Assembly (NCBI GenBank): GCA_028284325.1
Contig: JANQRX010000005.1
Location: 186,001 to 250,000 of the forward strand
Direction: 5' to 3'
Length of the DNA stretch: 64,000 nucleotides
From: Bauldia sp.
GTDB lineage: Bacteria; Pseudomonadota; Alphaproteobacteria; Rhizobiales; Kaistiaceae
Shown: positions 34,910 through 43,746 of the stretch, piece after piece
Layout: the number at the start of each line of letters is the position of its first letter
Position numbering within the stretch: the first letter of the stretch is position 1
Position numbers and translations under genes: made by a program
Notes under the pieces: generated by a model
Seen by the model: the letters and a program-made list of their open reading frames with translations, nothing else
The model's database searches: none
Told to the model about the DNA's origin: nothing

Positions 34910-37900
34910 ATGTCCAACTTCGCCTTTCTCGCTAGCGAGTTCCCCGCAGTCCATGACGCGGCGGTCGAGGCGGAGAAGCAGGCGGCATTGTCCCCCACAG
35001 CGGCCGCATTCTTCGCCGGCAAGACGGTGGAGATCGCGGTCAAATGGGCCTACCGCAATGACCCGGGCCTTGCGCTGCCCTATCAGGACAACATCGCCGC
35101 GCTGTTGCACGAACCGAGCTTCAAGCGGCTGGCGGGCCAGGCAATCTATACCAAGGCGCGGCTGATAAACCGCGTGCGCAATCACGCCGTCCACGAGGAG
35201 CGGGCGATCAAGCCGGCCGACGCCGCCGGCATCATCCAAGAACTATTCCACGTCTGTTTCTGGTTCGCCCGTACCTACGCCCGGCGCAGCCGACCTGCGG
35301 ATGGACTGACCTTTGACCCAGCTCAGCTAACCCGCCGCGACGACGTGGTGCGGCGCGCTTTCGCCGAGATCAAGCGGCAGCAGGTCGAGCTTGAGGCGCG
35401 AGACGGCGAGCTTGCCGTGGCACTCAGGGATAAGGCAAACCTCGACGAGGAGCTGAAGCGCACGCGCGATGAGGTGGCAGAGATCCGCCGTGCCAATGCT
35501 TCCGTGCCCGACAGCCACGACTACAACGAGGCCGAAACGCGTGACCGCTTCATCGACGTTCTGCTCAACGAGGCCGGCTGGGCGCTCGACAAACCCGAGG
35601 ACACCGAATTCGAGGTCCACGGTATGCCGAACAAGGAAGGGGTCGGCTATGTCGATTACGTGCTCTGGGGCGCCGACGGCAAGCCGTTGGGCCTGGTCGA
35701 GGCCAAACGGACCAAGATCAGCCCGCTGGAAGGGCAGCGCCAGGCGGAACTCTACGCCGACTGCCTGGAGAAAGCTCACGGCCAGCGGCCGGTCATCTTC
35801 CTGTCCAACGGCTACGAAAACTGGATCTGGAACGACAGCACCTATCCACGGCGTCAGATCGGCGGTTTTTTCAAACACGACGAACTGCAGCTGCTGATCC
35901 AGCGCCGGACCAGCCGCAAGGCGCTGGCGGAGGAACGCATCAGCCGCCATATCGTCGAGCGCTCCTATCAGCACCGCGCCATCCGCGCCATCACCCGCGC
36001 ATTCGAGGAGCACGGCGAGCGGAAGGCGCTTCTGGTGATGGCGACGGGCGCTGGCAAGACCCGCACGGTCATCGCCCTGGTCGACCTGATGATGCGTGCA
36101 GGCTGGGTGAAGCGTGTCCTGTTCCTGGCGGACCGGGTCAGCCTGGTGAACCAGGCGACATCCGCTTTCAAGGCGCATCTGCCGGATGCCGCGCCTGTCA
36201 ACCTCGTGACGGAACGGACGTCGGAAGGCCGGGTGTTCCTGTCCACTTATCCGACCATGATGAACCTGATCGATGCCAAGGGCACGTCCACGCGTCAGTT
36301 CGGTCCGGGGCATTTCGACCTCGTGGTGGTCGACGAGGCCCACCGTTCTATCTACCAGCGCTACCGAGCCATTTTCGAGTACTTCGATTCCTTCCTCGTG
36401 GGCCTAACAGCAACACCGAAGGAGGATGTCGACCACAACACTTACTCGCTCTTCGACCTTGAGGACGGTGTGCCGACGGACGCGTACTCCCTGGATGAGG
36501 CCGTCGCCGACGGCTACCTGGTGCCGCCGCAGGCGATCGAAGTACCGCTGAAGATCATCCGTTCGGGTCTGCGGTACGACGATCTCTCCGACGAGGAAAA
36601 AGACCAGTGGGACGCGCTTGACTGGGGCGAAGAGGAACCCCCCGACCGCGTCGATCCGGCCGAAGTTAACAAGCGGTTGTTCAACGCCGACACCGCCGAT
36701 CAGGTGATCGCCCATTTCATGGAGAAAGGATTGAAGGTCGAGGGCGGCGACCGGATCGGCAAGACCATTGTGTTCGCCAAGAACCAGGCTCACGCGAACT
36801 TCATCGAAGGCCGGTTCAACGCCGCTTATCCGTCCTTGGCCGGTCACTTCGCCCGCGTCATTACCCACGACAGCGGGCCTTACGCGCAGACACTGATCGA
36901 CGATTTCTCCGAGAAGGATCGCCCCCCGCACGTCGCCATCTCCGTCGACATGCTGGACACCGGCATAGATGTGCCCGAGGTCGTCAATCTTGTCTTCTTC
37001 AAGCTGGTGCGATCGAAAACCAAGTTCTGGCAGATGATGGGGCGCGGGACTCGGCTCTGTCCCAACCTGTTTTGGCCAGGCGATGACAAGGAGTTCTTCC
37101 GCGTCTTTGACTATTGCGGCAATCTTGAGTTTTTCGGTGCCAATCCTGAGCTGAAGGACCCGGGCGCGACTCGGTCGTTGTCCGAGCGCCTTTTCGCCGC
37201 GCGTCTTGATCTCATTCGGGCCCTCGACGGGCAAACCGACGGCAGCTCAGGCATGAGCGAAGGAGAGCATGAAACGTACGACGTAGGCTCCGATTCTCGG
37301 CCGCCAACGGAACGAGCGATCCGCGACATGGCGGCGACCGAACTGCGGGAGGTCGTGGAGGGCATGAATCTCGAAAGCTTTGCTGTGCGTCAGAAGCGCC
37401 GCACGGTGGAGAAATACCTTGAGGGAAGCGCGTGGCTGTCGATCGACGAAGCGGCACGCAAGGAATTGCTGGAAGAGATCGCGCCTCTGCCGACCGCAAA
37501 GCAGCTCGGCACCGAGGAAGCCAAACGGTTCGACCTGTTGATGTTCAACATCGAGCTCGCGATTCTCAAAGGGTCCAGGCGCTTCGACAAGTTGAAGGAG
37601 CGGCTGCTGGAGATTGCCGCCGCGCTCGAAATCCAGACGGCCATCCCGGGCGTCGCGGCCCAGGCCCAGCTCATTGAGGATGTCCAGTCGGACCAATGGT
37701 GGGAGGGTGTGACGGTTCCGCTTCTGGAGTTGGTTCGTTTGCGGCTGCGCAATCTTGTCCAGCACATAGAGAAGCGTCGTAAGGCGATCGTCTATTCCGA
37801 TTTCGCCGACGAGATAGGCGAGGAGAGGGAATATGATCTGCCGCAGGTCGGCGAGATCGATTTCGTCCGCTTCAAGAAGAAAGCAAGGGCCTTCCTGCGG

Positions 37901-38329
37901 GACCGCGAAGACCACATCACGCTGCACAAGCTGCGCCAGGGCAAACCACTCACGTCGACCGACATTTCCGAATTGGAGGCGATGCTGCTGGACGCCGGTA
38001 TCGGCGACGCGGCGACCATCGACAAGGCCAAGGAGTTGAGCGATGGCTTTGGCCGGTTCATCCGTTCACTGATCGGCCTCGAACGCGAAGCGGTTAACGC
38101 TGCGTTCAGTAATCTGATCGCCGACGGGACCGCGACCGCGGACCAAATCGAGTTCATCGACTTGGTGGTCGAGCATCTGACCGATCGCGGTGTGATGGAC
38201 CCCGGCCTTCTTTACGAGAGCCCGTTCATTGATGTTGCGCCGCATGGACCGGACCAGATATTCGATCCAGAGGAGACAGAGTCGCTGTTCGCTGCGATTG
38301 AGCGCCTGAATGCCAGCGCGGCGGCTTAG
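34910..38329 (+). CDS. hsdR: Type I restriction endonuclease/translocase subunit
   Basis: The 1139-residue product is a full-length HsdR. It starts with a DUF4145-like helical domain (residues 10-115), then a coiled coil (about 145-195). The PD-(D/E)xK nuclease has VDYVLWGADGKPLGLVEAKR near residues 247-265. The SF2 motor has Walker A ATGAGKTRT near 378, DEAH at about 474-477, VDMLDTGIDVPEV near 677 and MMGRGTRLC near 708. The C-terminal helical domain contacts the methyltransferase. It translocates DNA and cuts at a distance from unmethylated sites. No frameshift is visible and the system seems intact. Confidence 0.96.
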   Translation: MSNFAFLASEFPAVHDAAVEAEKQAALSPTAAAFFAGKTVEIAVKWAYRNDPGLALPYQDNIAALLHEPSFKRLAGQAIYTKARLINRVRNHAVHEERAIKPADAAGIIQELFHVCFWFARTYARRSRPADGLTFDPAQLTRRDDVVRRAFAEIKRQQVELEARDGELAVALRDKANLDEELKRTRDEVAEIRRANASVPDSHDYNEAETRDRFIDVLLNEAGWALDKPEDTEFEVHGMPNKEGVGYVDYVLWGADGKPLGLVEAKRTKISPLEGQRQAELYADCLEKAHGQRPVIFLSNGYENWIWNDSTYPRRQIGGFFKHDELQLLIQRRTSRKALAEERISRHIVERSYQHRAIRAITRAFEEHGERKALLVMATGAGKTRTVIALVDLMMRAGWVKRVLFLADRVSLVNQATSAFKAHLPDAAPVNLVTERTSEGRVFLSTYPTMMNLIDAKGTSTRQFGPGHFDLVVVDEAHRSIYQRYRAIFEYFDSFLVGLTATPKEDVDHNTYSLFDLEDGVPTDAYSLDEAVADGYLVPPQAIEVPLKIIRSGLRYDDLSDEEKDQWDALDWGEEEPPDRVDPAEVNKRLFNADTADQVIAHFMEKGLKVEGGDRIGKTIVFAKNQAHANFIEGRFNAAYPSLAGHFARVITHDSGPYAQTLIDDFSEKDRPPHVAISVDMLDTGIDVPEVVNLVFFKLVRSKTKFWQMMGRGTRLCPNLFWPGDDKEFFRVFDYCGNLEFFGANPELKDPGATRSLSERLFAARLDLIRALDGQTDGSSGMSEGEHETYDVGSDSRPPTERAIRDMAATELREVVEGMNLESFAVRQKRRTVEKYLEGSAWLSIDEAARKELLEEIAPLPTAKQLGTEEAKRFDLLMFNIELAILKGSRRFDKLKERLLEIAAALEIQTAIPGVAAQAQLIEDVQSDQWWEGVTVPLLELVRLRLRNLVQHIEKRRKAIVYSDFADEIGEEREYDLPQVGEIDFVRFKKKARAFLRDREDHITLHKLRQGKPLTSTDISELEAMLLDAGIGDAATIDKAKELSDGFGRFIRSLIGLEREAVNAAFSNLIADGTATADQIEFIDLVVEHLTDRGVMDPGLLYESPFIDVAPHGPDQIFDPEETESLFAAIERLNASAAA

Positions 38330-38484
38330 CCGTTGAGACGCGCAGGCCAGCAGCAATTCCCGACAAGAGGCGACCGGTCACGCAAACCCGGCAGCGAATG
38401 CTGTGCCGGCTCCCTTGAGATTATCACTCCGGCCGCGCTGAGTGACGGTCCGCAACAAACAACAGGTGTGCTACAGCACCGGCG

Positions 38485-39801
38485 CTAGGATGTGTGATGT
38501 AGCTTGGCATCAAACGCTACCAGTTCCGCCTCAGATTTATTGTCCAGGGCTCGGGCCATCGCCGTCGAAACTCGATCAGCAGCCGTAACGAGCGCTCGGT
38601 CGAGGTGCACATACCCACGAGTAACGCTGCCTCCCGAATGGCCGAGTAGGCCAGCGATGACGAGTTCGCTGAAGCCCAGATCACCTGCAACACTGGCGAA
38701 GGTATGGCGCAGTGTGTGGACGGTAACGTTCTCCAGCCCGGCATCATAGCAGAGGCGACTGAGGACCTTAGGCAAGCCAACAAAATGACCATCGCCGCGC
38801 TCGGCCGGAAAGACCCAGCCAGCTCCGCCGCGGTCCGTTTGCGCGGTTCGTTCAGTTAGGACCGACATGGCTTCTCGCCCGATCGGCCGGATCTGTGATC
38901 CGCTCTTGCTGTCCGACAGGTCGACGCCCCCGGCCGGAAGAATGTCGCCGATGCGAAGCGAAAGGGTTTCGTTTCGTCGAAAGCCGCTGAGCAGGGTGAA
39001 GCGAATCGCGGCGATCGCTACTGGGTTGCCGTTGCCGTCGGCGATTGCTCGGCCCAGCAGTCGAACTTCGTCCAGCGTCAAGCGGCGCGTGCGTCGACTG
39101 CCAGCCAGTTTGCGGGCCCCACGCGCCGGATTGGAGCTGATGATACCAGCCCGCCGGGCGTGCTCGAAGATCGCGCCAATCATCCCCAAAGTTCGAGCGG
39201 CGACGCCGCTTCCCCCCGTTGTACGCCCTCCGCGAGCATTCCCACTGGCCCGATGTCGCCTTACCTTTCCAATGGCGATGTCGGCCTGCATCGCTTCAAG
39301 CTCCGTCGTGCGCAACGCAGACACCGGTTTGTGGCCAATAAGCGGCTTGACGTGCGCCTCGATCCGGCTGCGGTCCATTTCAATAGTGCTGGCTTTGATC
39401 TGTTGGCCGTGCCGGCCGAGCAGACGACCCGTGCTCGCTTCTGTCAGGTACCAATCCATCACCTCGCCAACGGTGACGCCGGTCTGGCGCGCTCGCTTGC
39501 TGTCACCGACAGGATCACCACCGCCGGCAGCGCGTCCTAGCAACTGCCGCGCGCGAGCGCGCGCCTCGTCAGGGGTGAGAGTGCCATAGCGGCCGATTGT
39601 CGCCTGCCGCAGGATCCCGGCGCGACCGCCACCGGCGCGGTAACGAGCGATGAAGGTCTTGCGGCCCGACGGCTCAATCCGAAGGCCGAAACCGGCGATG
39701 TCAGTGTCCCAGACAATGAACCGTTTTTGGGCGGGTTTGGCGGCGTCGACAGAGCGCTTCGTAAGTCTCGTTCTGTGGGGAGTGATCGGCGATTTGGTCA
39801 T
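38485..39801 (-). CDS. Tyrosine-type integrase of the island
   Basis: The 438-residue product is a P4-like tyrosine recombinase. It has an N-terminal arm-binding DUF4102-like domain (KRFIVWDTDIAGFGLRIEPS, with FIARYRAGG) and a SAM-like core-binding domain (about 105-240). The catalytic domain has LLSGFRRNETLSL (first arginine), HTLRHTFAS (His-x-x-Arg), LLGHSGGSVTRGYVH (final histidine and tyrosine region). It catalyses integration between the island and the 3' half of tRNA-Gly. Its start lies 147 bases from attR, and candidate arm sites overlap its start codon, so the enzyme may control its own expression. GTG 39804 is an alternative start. Confidence 0.95.
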   Translation of the reverse strand: MTKSPITPHRTRLTKRSVDAAKPAQKRFIVWDTDIAGFGLRIEPSGRKTFIARYRAGGGRAGILRQATIGRYGTLTPDEARARARQLLGRAAGGGDPVGDSKRARQTGVTVGEVMDWYLTEASTGRLLGRHGQQIKASTIEMDRSRIEAHVKPLIGHKPVSALRTTELEAMQADIAIGKVRRHRASGNARGGRTTGGSGVAARTLGMIGAIFEHARRAGIISSNPARGARKLAGSRRTRRLTLDEVRLLGRAIADGNGNPVAIAAIRFTLLSGFRRNETLSLRIGDILPAGGVDLSDSKSGSQIRPIGREAMSVLTERTAQTDRGGAGWVFPAERGDGHFVGLPKVLSRLCYDAGLENVTVHTLRHTFASVAGDLGFSELVIAGLLGHSGGSVTRGYVHLDRALVTAADRVSTAMARALDNKSEAELVAFDAKLHHTS

Positions 39802-39836
39802 CACGCATACGTTCGGTCATCACTCGGTCACCACCA
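39796..39836 (+). promoter_or_regulatory. Candidate integrase arm-type sites, right end
   Basis: Three copies of GGTCAYCAC start at 39796, 39815 and 39826. The last two form a 22-base block repeated with one mismatch at 21713-21734. The first overlaps the integrase start codon. Confidence 0.5.
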
Positions 39837-39947
39837 GTCTTCCAACCCGCGGCAACGTCCGACTATGGATTGGACTCGAGAACTAGCTGAAAATAGCCAA
39901 CTCGGCAACGCTAGGAAACGAGGTGCAATGACCGGCTACGCTGAAAT

Positions 39948-40004
39948 CAACCTTGCCAAGGTTGGGGTCGTGGGTTCGAATCCCATCGCCCGCTCCAGTT
40001 TTCC
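39948..40004 (+). repeat. Right attachment site (attR) of the genomic island
   Basis: This is an exact copy of 21597-21653, covering the 3' half of tRNA-Gly and 7 bases past CCA. It lacks the 5' half, so it is not a functional tRNA. Chromosomal sequence resumes after it. Confidence 0.93.
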
Positions 40005-40378
40005 CATGCATTCAGGGCACATCGGTAACACTTCGTACCGGAGACATGGGTGACAACCTCGTGCCGAACCGGTGGTCGTGGGTTTGCAGGGTTCTCTGTT
40101 CCGGATCGATGTATCCGAGATCGTCGTCCATGAAGCCGGCGAGTCGTGAACTGGATCAGAGTGTTGTCCATGTCTCCAGATCTGACGCGCACTTGAATAA
40201 TTGGCTCGAAATGTTTATGTGCGCGCTATCGATGAGGCCGATTTACCTGGCTCGCGGCCCCCGCGGTATGTATCGCGCCGGGCGCTCTTCAGAAAAATTC
40301 TCCAAATCGAAAAACATCGGCCCCTCGGTCCGTCTGTGAACGGACGGGGTGGCTTCGTGCTTCTACAAAGGAAACTCC
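40005..40378. other. Gene-free stretch right of the island, with possible IS remnants
   Basis: This 374-base stretch has no supported gene. GGTAACACTTCGTACCGGAG followed by ACATGGGTGAC (40025-40055) and GTTGTCCATGTCTCCAG (40162-40178) resemble end sequences commonly seen at IS481-type elements, here in opposite orientations and without a transposase between them. The last 100 bases are the leader of the cold-shock gene and include an AAAGGA ribosome site. Confidence 0.35.
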
Positions 40379-40588
40379 ATGACGACTGGAACTGTGAAAT
40401 TCTTCAACGGCCAGAGAGGCTTCGGCTTCATTGCGCCCGATGACGGCGGCAGCGATGTGTTCGTTCACGTCACCGCGCTTGAGCGCGCCGGCGTTCAGGG
40501 CCTGGCCGAAGGACAGAAGGTCGAGTTCGAAACGCGGACCGATCCGCGAAACGGCAAGACCGCCGTCGATACGATCACGCTTCTCTGA
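40379..40588 (+). CDS. Cold-shock protein, CspA family
   Basis: The 69-residue product is a single cold-shock domain binding single-stranded RNA and DNA. RNP1 reads [10 protein letters not shown] and RNP2 reads DVFVHVTAL; the start [18 protein letters not shown] is typical of alphaproteobacterial Csp. The leader has a strong AAAGGA site. A hairpin follows the stop. As in other Csp genes, the leader may fold differently in the cold, but no specific element is recognised here. A diverged cold-shock-domain gene follows after 88 bases. Confidence 0.95.
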   Translation: MTTGTVKFFNGQRGFGFIAPDDGGSDVFVHVTALERAGVQGLAEGQKVEFETRTDPRNGKTAVDTITLL

Positions 40589-40592
40589 CGAG

Positions 40593-40629
40593 CGGATCGC
40601 CGGAAACATAAGCGTCGCCGGCCGATCCG
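40593..40629 (+). terminator. Hairpin downstream of the cold-shock gene
   Basis: CGGATCGCCGG pairs with CCGGCCGATCCG with one bulged base, starting 4 bases after the stop codon. There is no T-run, so it could be an attenuator or stabilising hairpin rather than a strong terminator. Confidence 0.35.
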
Positions 40630-40676
40630 TTCGGTCCGGCGGCGGATACTCCCGACAAGGCAGCAATTTGAAACAC

Positions 40677-40886
40677 ATGACATTCGGCACCGTTCGGTGC
40701 TTCGATCCTCGATCAGGAAGGGGGCTCATCAGAGCCCACGACGGCAGCGACGATGTAATCGTCGACGAGGCTGCGGTGAGAGCCGCGGGCCTTGGACAAA
40801 TCAAGGTGGGGCAGACACTCGGCTACGAGACGACACCCGGCGGGCGCGCGGCATCAAATCTCTGGGCAACATGGTCCAACCGCTAG
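40677..40886 (+). CDS. Diverged cold-shock-domain protein
   Basis: The 69-residue product has the same length as the neighbouring Csp and aligns with it end to end: FGTVRCFDPRSGRGLIRAHD in place of [20 protein letters not shown], and DDVIVDEAAV in place of [10 protein letters not shown]. The aromatic RNP1 phenylalanines and the RNP2 phenylalanine-histidine are lost, so nucleic acid binding should be weak or altered. It could be a tandem duplicate that drifted, or have a new partner. ATG 40677 follows TTGAAACAC. No ribosome site stands out. The 196 bases after it hold no gene. Confidence 0.65.
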   Translation: MTFGTVRCFDPRSGRGLIRAHDGSDDVIVDEAAVRAAGLGQIKVGQTLGYETTPGGRAASNLWATWSNR

Positions 40887-41082
40887 GACCGCGACGACTT
40901 CGCTGCGGTCAAGTGCGTCGGTAGGGACGGCTGTGCACGCGGTGCGGCGATATCTCAAAGGGTCATCCCCACTGCAAGACCTGCGACATCAAGGATCCCA
41001 ACCATAACATCACCCGGGCTCTGAGCGAGGGCGGCGGCGAACCCACAACGGCGCCATGTGACGTCGCCGTCTCGGCGTGAGG

Positions 41083-42015
41083 TCAGGTGACCAGTACGAT
41101 CTTGCCGATGTGGTCGCCGGCTTCCATCCGGCGATGGGCCGCTGCGGCGTCGGCCAGCGGAAACCGCTGGTCCATCACCGGCCGGATGTCGCCGGCTTCC
41201 ACCAGTGGCCAGACCCGCTGCCGCAGGTCTCGGGCGATGGCGCCCTTGAACGCGGCATCGCGGGGGCGCAGCGTCGAGCCGGTGTGCGTGAGCCGCTTCA
41301 TCATCAGCTTGCTGAAGTTCGCCTCCGCTTTCGCGCCCTGCAGGAAGGCGATCTGGACGATGCGTCCGTCCACCGCCGCCGCGTCGTAGTTGCGGTCGAC
41401 ATAGGCGCCGCCGACCATGTCGAGGATGAGGTCGGCGCCCCGGCCGTCGGTGAACGCGCGCACGGCCTCGACGAAATCCGTCTGCCGATAGTTGACGACG
41501 ACCCCCGCCCCGAAGGCCTTGGCGAGCTGGATCGCAGTGGTGCCGATGCCGCTGGCGCCGCCATGGACGAGCAGGGTCTCGCCGGCCTGCAGGCCGCCGC
41601 GCTGGACCACGTTGTGCCAGACGGTGAAGAACGTCTCCGGCATGGCGGCGGCTTCGGCGACCTCGAGGCCCGCCGGAACGGGAAGGGTGCTCGAAGCCGG
41701 CGCCACGGCGTACTCGGCGTAGCCGCCCCCGGCGACGAGCGCGGTGACCCGTTCGCCGACCAGCGTCTCCGGGACGCCGGGCCCGGCGGCCACCACCTCG
41801 CCGGCGACCTCCAGCCCGAGAATGTCGGTCACGCCGGGTGGCGGTGGATAGGCGCCCTGGCGCTGCAGGCAGTCGAGCCGGTTGACCCCGGCGGCGGCGA
41901 CGCGGATCAGCACCTCGTCGTCTCCCGGCCGCGGCACCTCGGCCTCGACGACCGACAGGGCCTCCGGGCCGCCCGGACGGTCGGCGCGCACGGCGCGCAT
42001 GCGGGTTCCGGTCAT
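41083..42015 (-). CDS. Quinone oxidoreductase-like MDR protein
   Basis: The 310-residue product is a zinc-free medium-chain dehydrogenase/reductase of the NADPH:quinone oxidoreductase group. It shows AAGVNRLDCLQRQGAYPPPP near residue 45, the MPETFFTVWHNVV substrate-domain helix, and the NADPH-binding LLVHGGASGIGTTAIQLAKAFG. The C-terminus DHIGKIVL is typical. It is slightly shorter than the usual 320-330 residues. Its start lies three bases beyond the stop of the epimerase gene, so the pair is probably one operon. The physiological quinone or enone substrate is unknown. Confidence 0.88.
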   Translation of the reverse strand: MTGTRMRAVRADRPGGPEALSVVEAEVPRPGDDEVLIRVAAAGVNRLDCLQRQGAYPPPPGVTDILGLEVAGEVVAAGPGVPETLVGERVTALVAGGGYAEYAVAPASSTLPVPAGLEVAEAAAMPETFFTVWHNVVQRGGLQAGETLLVHGGASGIGTTAIQLAKAFGAGVVVNYRQTDFVEAVRAFTDGRGADLILDMVGGAYVDRNYDAAAVDGRIVQIAFLQGAKAEANFSKLMMKRLTHTGSTLRPRDAAFKGAIARDLRQRVWPLVEAGDIRPVMDQRFPLADAAAAHRRMEAGDHIGKIVLVT

Positions 42016-42017
42016 GG

Positions 42018-43001
42018 TCAGGCCGGGGCGACGGCGCGCTGGGCCGCGATCATGGCGTCCATCGTCGCGTCGAAATCGAGATCGGCGCCGGCCGGCGCGT
42101 AGCCGCTGGCGCGGTAGGCCGCGGCCGGTCCGGCCAGGAGCACCGACAGGTCGGTGACGCAGGAAAAGTCGCCGACCAGGCGCTTGATCTTGGTGTTGTC
42201 GAAGATGACCGACGTGATCTTGTCGCCAAGCAGCGCGCCGGCGCGATCGGGCAGGAACTTCACGATGGTGTCGGTGGGGATGTGGACGATCTCGACGTCG
42301 GCGCCCAGCGCGTCGCCGATGCCCCGGTAGAGCTGGTCCCACGAAAAGGAACGGTCCGCGGTGATATGGAACGCCTCACCGATGGCGTCGGCGTTACCCA
42401 GGAGCCGGACGAAGGGGACCGCGAGGTCCTCGCTGCGGGTGACGGTCCAGAGGCTCGAACCGTCGCCGTGGACGATCACCGGCCTGCCGTTCACGATGCG
42501 CCACGGCAACAGGTGACCCTCGCCCAGCACCGTCGGAAACCGGGCGCGGATCGTGTGGCTCGGCCGCACCACCGTCGCTGGCAGCGCGGCCTGGGACAGG
42601 AGCACCTTCTCGGCCGCCGCCTTGTTGCGGCTGTAGGCGGCGAACGGATTCTTCAGCGGCACGTCCTCGGTGATCCAGTAGGTCTGAGCCGGCCGCTGGT
42701 AGGACGAGGCGCTGGCGATGAAGACGTAGTGACCGGTCTTGCCGGCGAAGGTGGCGATGTCGCGGGTCACGTCCTCGGCGGTGTAGGCGAGAAACTGGCA
42801 CACCGCGTCGAACCGCATCTCGGCGAGTTCGGTGTAGGCCGCGTCGTCGGCGAGGTCGCCCTTCACGACCGTGACGTCGGGCGGCAGGTCGTCGTTGTGG
42901 CGGCCGCGATTGAACACCGTCACGTCATGGCCGGCGGCGACGGATTCCCGCACGCAGCTCAGCGATATCTCGCCAGTGCCGCCGATGTACAAAACACGCA
43001 T
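42018..43001 (-). CDS. NAD-dependent epimerase/dehydratase family protein
   Basis: The 327-residue product is an extended short-chain dehydrogenase. The nucleotide loop is VLYIGGTGEISLSCV, with serine where the last glycine of GxxGxxG is usual. SSASSYQ-like ASASSYQRPAQTY and YSRNKAAAEKVL give the catalytic serine, tyrosine and lysine. The pattern resembles the isoflavone-reductase/NAD-epimerase group acting on sugars or small carbonyls. The quinone-oxidoreductase gene follows after two bases. The substrate cannot be inferred. Confidence 0.82.
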   Translation of the reverse strand: MRVLYIGGTGEISLSCVRESVAAGHDVTVFNRGRHNDDLPPDVTVVKGDLADDAAYTELAEMRFDAVCQFLAYTAEDVTRDIATFAGKTGHYVFIASASSYQRPAQTYWITEDVPLKNPFAAYSRNKAAAEKVLLSQAALPATVVRPSHTIRARFPTVLGEGHLLPWRIVNGRPVIVHGDGSSLWTVTRSEDLAVPFVRLLGNADAIGEAFHITADRSFSWDQLYRGIGDALGADVEIVHIPTDTIVKFLPDRAGALLGDKITSVIFDNTKIKRLVGDFSCVTDLSVLLAGPAAAYRASGYAPAGADLDFDATMDAMIAAQRAVAPA

Positions 43002-43078
43002 CGCACGCCCCTCGTCCCATGGAGTCGACGAGAGACTACGCGATGCGCGGGGGCGGTGATACGGACTCCCGAATCGCT

Positions 43079-43474
43079 TCAGGGCTGCGTTGCGAACAGG
43101 CCCTTCAGTGCCGGGATGAAGGCGTTGGCGCTGCCCGACAGGGTGCGCTGGACGCAGCCCTCATGAATGGCGAACATCCGCACGATGCCGTCGGGGCTCA
43201 TGACGATGAAGAGCTTGCTGGCGACCGGCGGCCGGGACTTGGTCATGCGCCAGGCGGCCGCGACGACCGCGGGCACGCGTTTTCCCTTCACGACAAGGAC
43301 GGTCCCGAACTGCGCGGCGACCAGCATGACCGTCCTCTCGTCGTGGCAGGTCCGCTTGGTGGAGATGTCCGGCATCATCGGCACGGCCGCAACCGCGCCC
43401 GTCGCCCCGGACAGGGCCAGGCACGCCGCGAGTGCAAGCGCGAGGAGTTCGGTCGGATACCTGTGGTTGGCCAT
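43079..43474 (-). CDS. Exported protein of unknown function
   Basis: The 131-residue product has a signal peptide (residues about 8-30, LALALAACLALSGATGAVA followed by A) and a mature region of about 100 residues with two cysteines (TKRTCHDERTVM and HEGCVQRTL) that could form a disulfide. FGTVLVVKGKRVPAVVAAAW and KLFIVMSPDGIVRMFAIHEG suggest a small beta-rich domain. No family is recognised. It is divergent from the cytochrome c gene with 272 bases between and no clear element in that gap. Confidence 0.65.
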   Translation of the reverse strand: MANHRYPTELLALALAACLALSGATGAVAAVPMMPDISTKRTCHDERTVMLVAAQFGTVLVVKGKRVPAVVAAAWRMTKSRPPVASKLFIVMSPDGIVRMFAIHEGCVQRTLSGSANAFIPALKGLFATQP

Positions 43475-43746
43475 GGCACTGCCTCCGCTTGGTGGGATCG
43501 ACATGCCTATGACCGTCCACTATCCGGCCGTCATGGTTAACGAAGGCTTAAAGGGAAAGGGCTACGCGGCCTGCGATCGCGTTGCGCCAGCTTGATCCAG
43601 AACAACAAATTGGTCGCAAAATTGCTTATTGGAGATGGAGGTCGTCGGACCCCGGACGCGACAAACTGACCGGTCGACGACCTGTATGCCACCGGTCGGA
43701 AAATGGTACGTCATCGAGCCAAACCCAGTCGAACGCGGAACAAGCC

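Larger units (their letters stand above)
21597..40004. mobile_element. Genomic island integrated at tRNA-Gly(GCC)
   Basis: The 18.4 kb element is bounded by perfect 57-bp direct repeats and encodes a tyrosine integrase next to its right end, an AlpA-like excisionase candidate, an XRE regulator, a type I restriction-modification system, an Mrr-like nuclease and a nucleotide-related cluster. The left two-thirds is visibly poorer in GC than the flanking chromosome. No relaxase, coupling protein, type IV secretion or capsid genes are present, so it is not self-transmissible by any machinery seen here. It behaves as a defence-type island. Confidence 0.92.

Noticed and set aside
40005-40378. A complete IS481 element right of the island.
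   Set aside because: Only short end-like sequences are visible, with no transposase frame between them.
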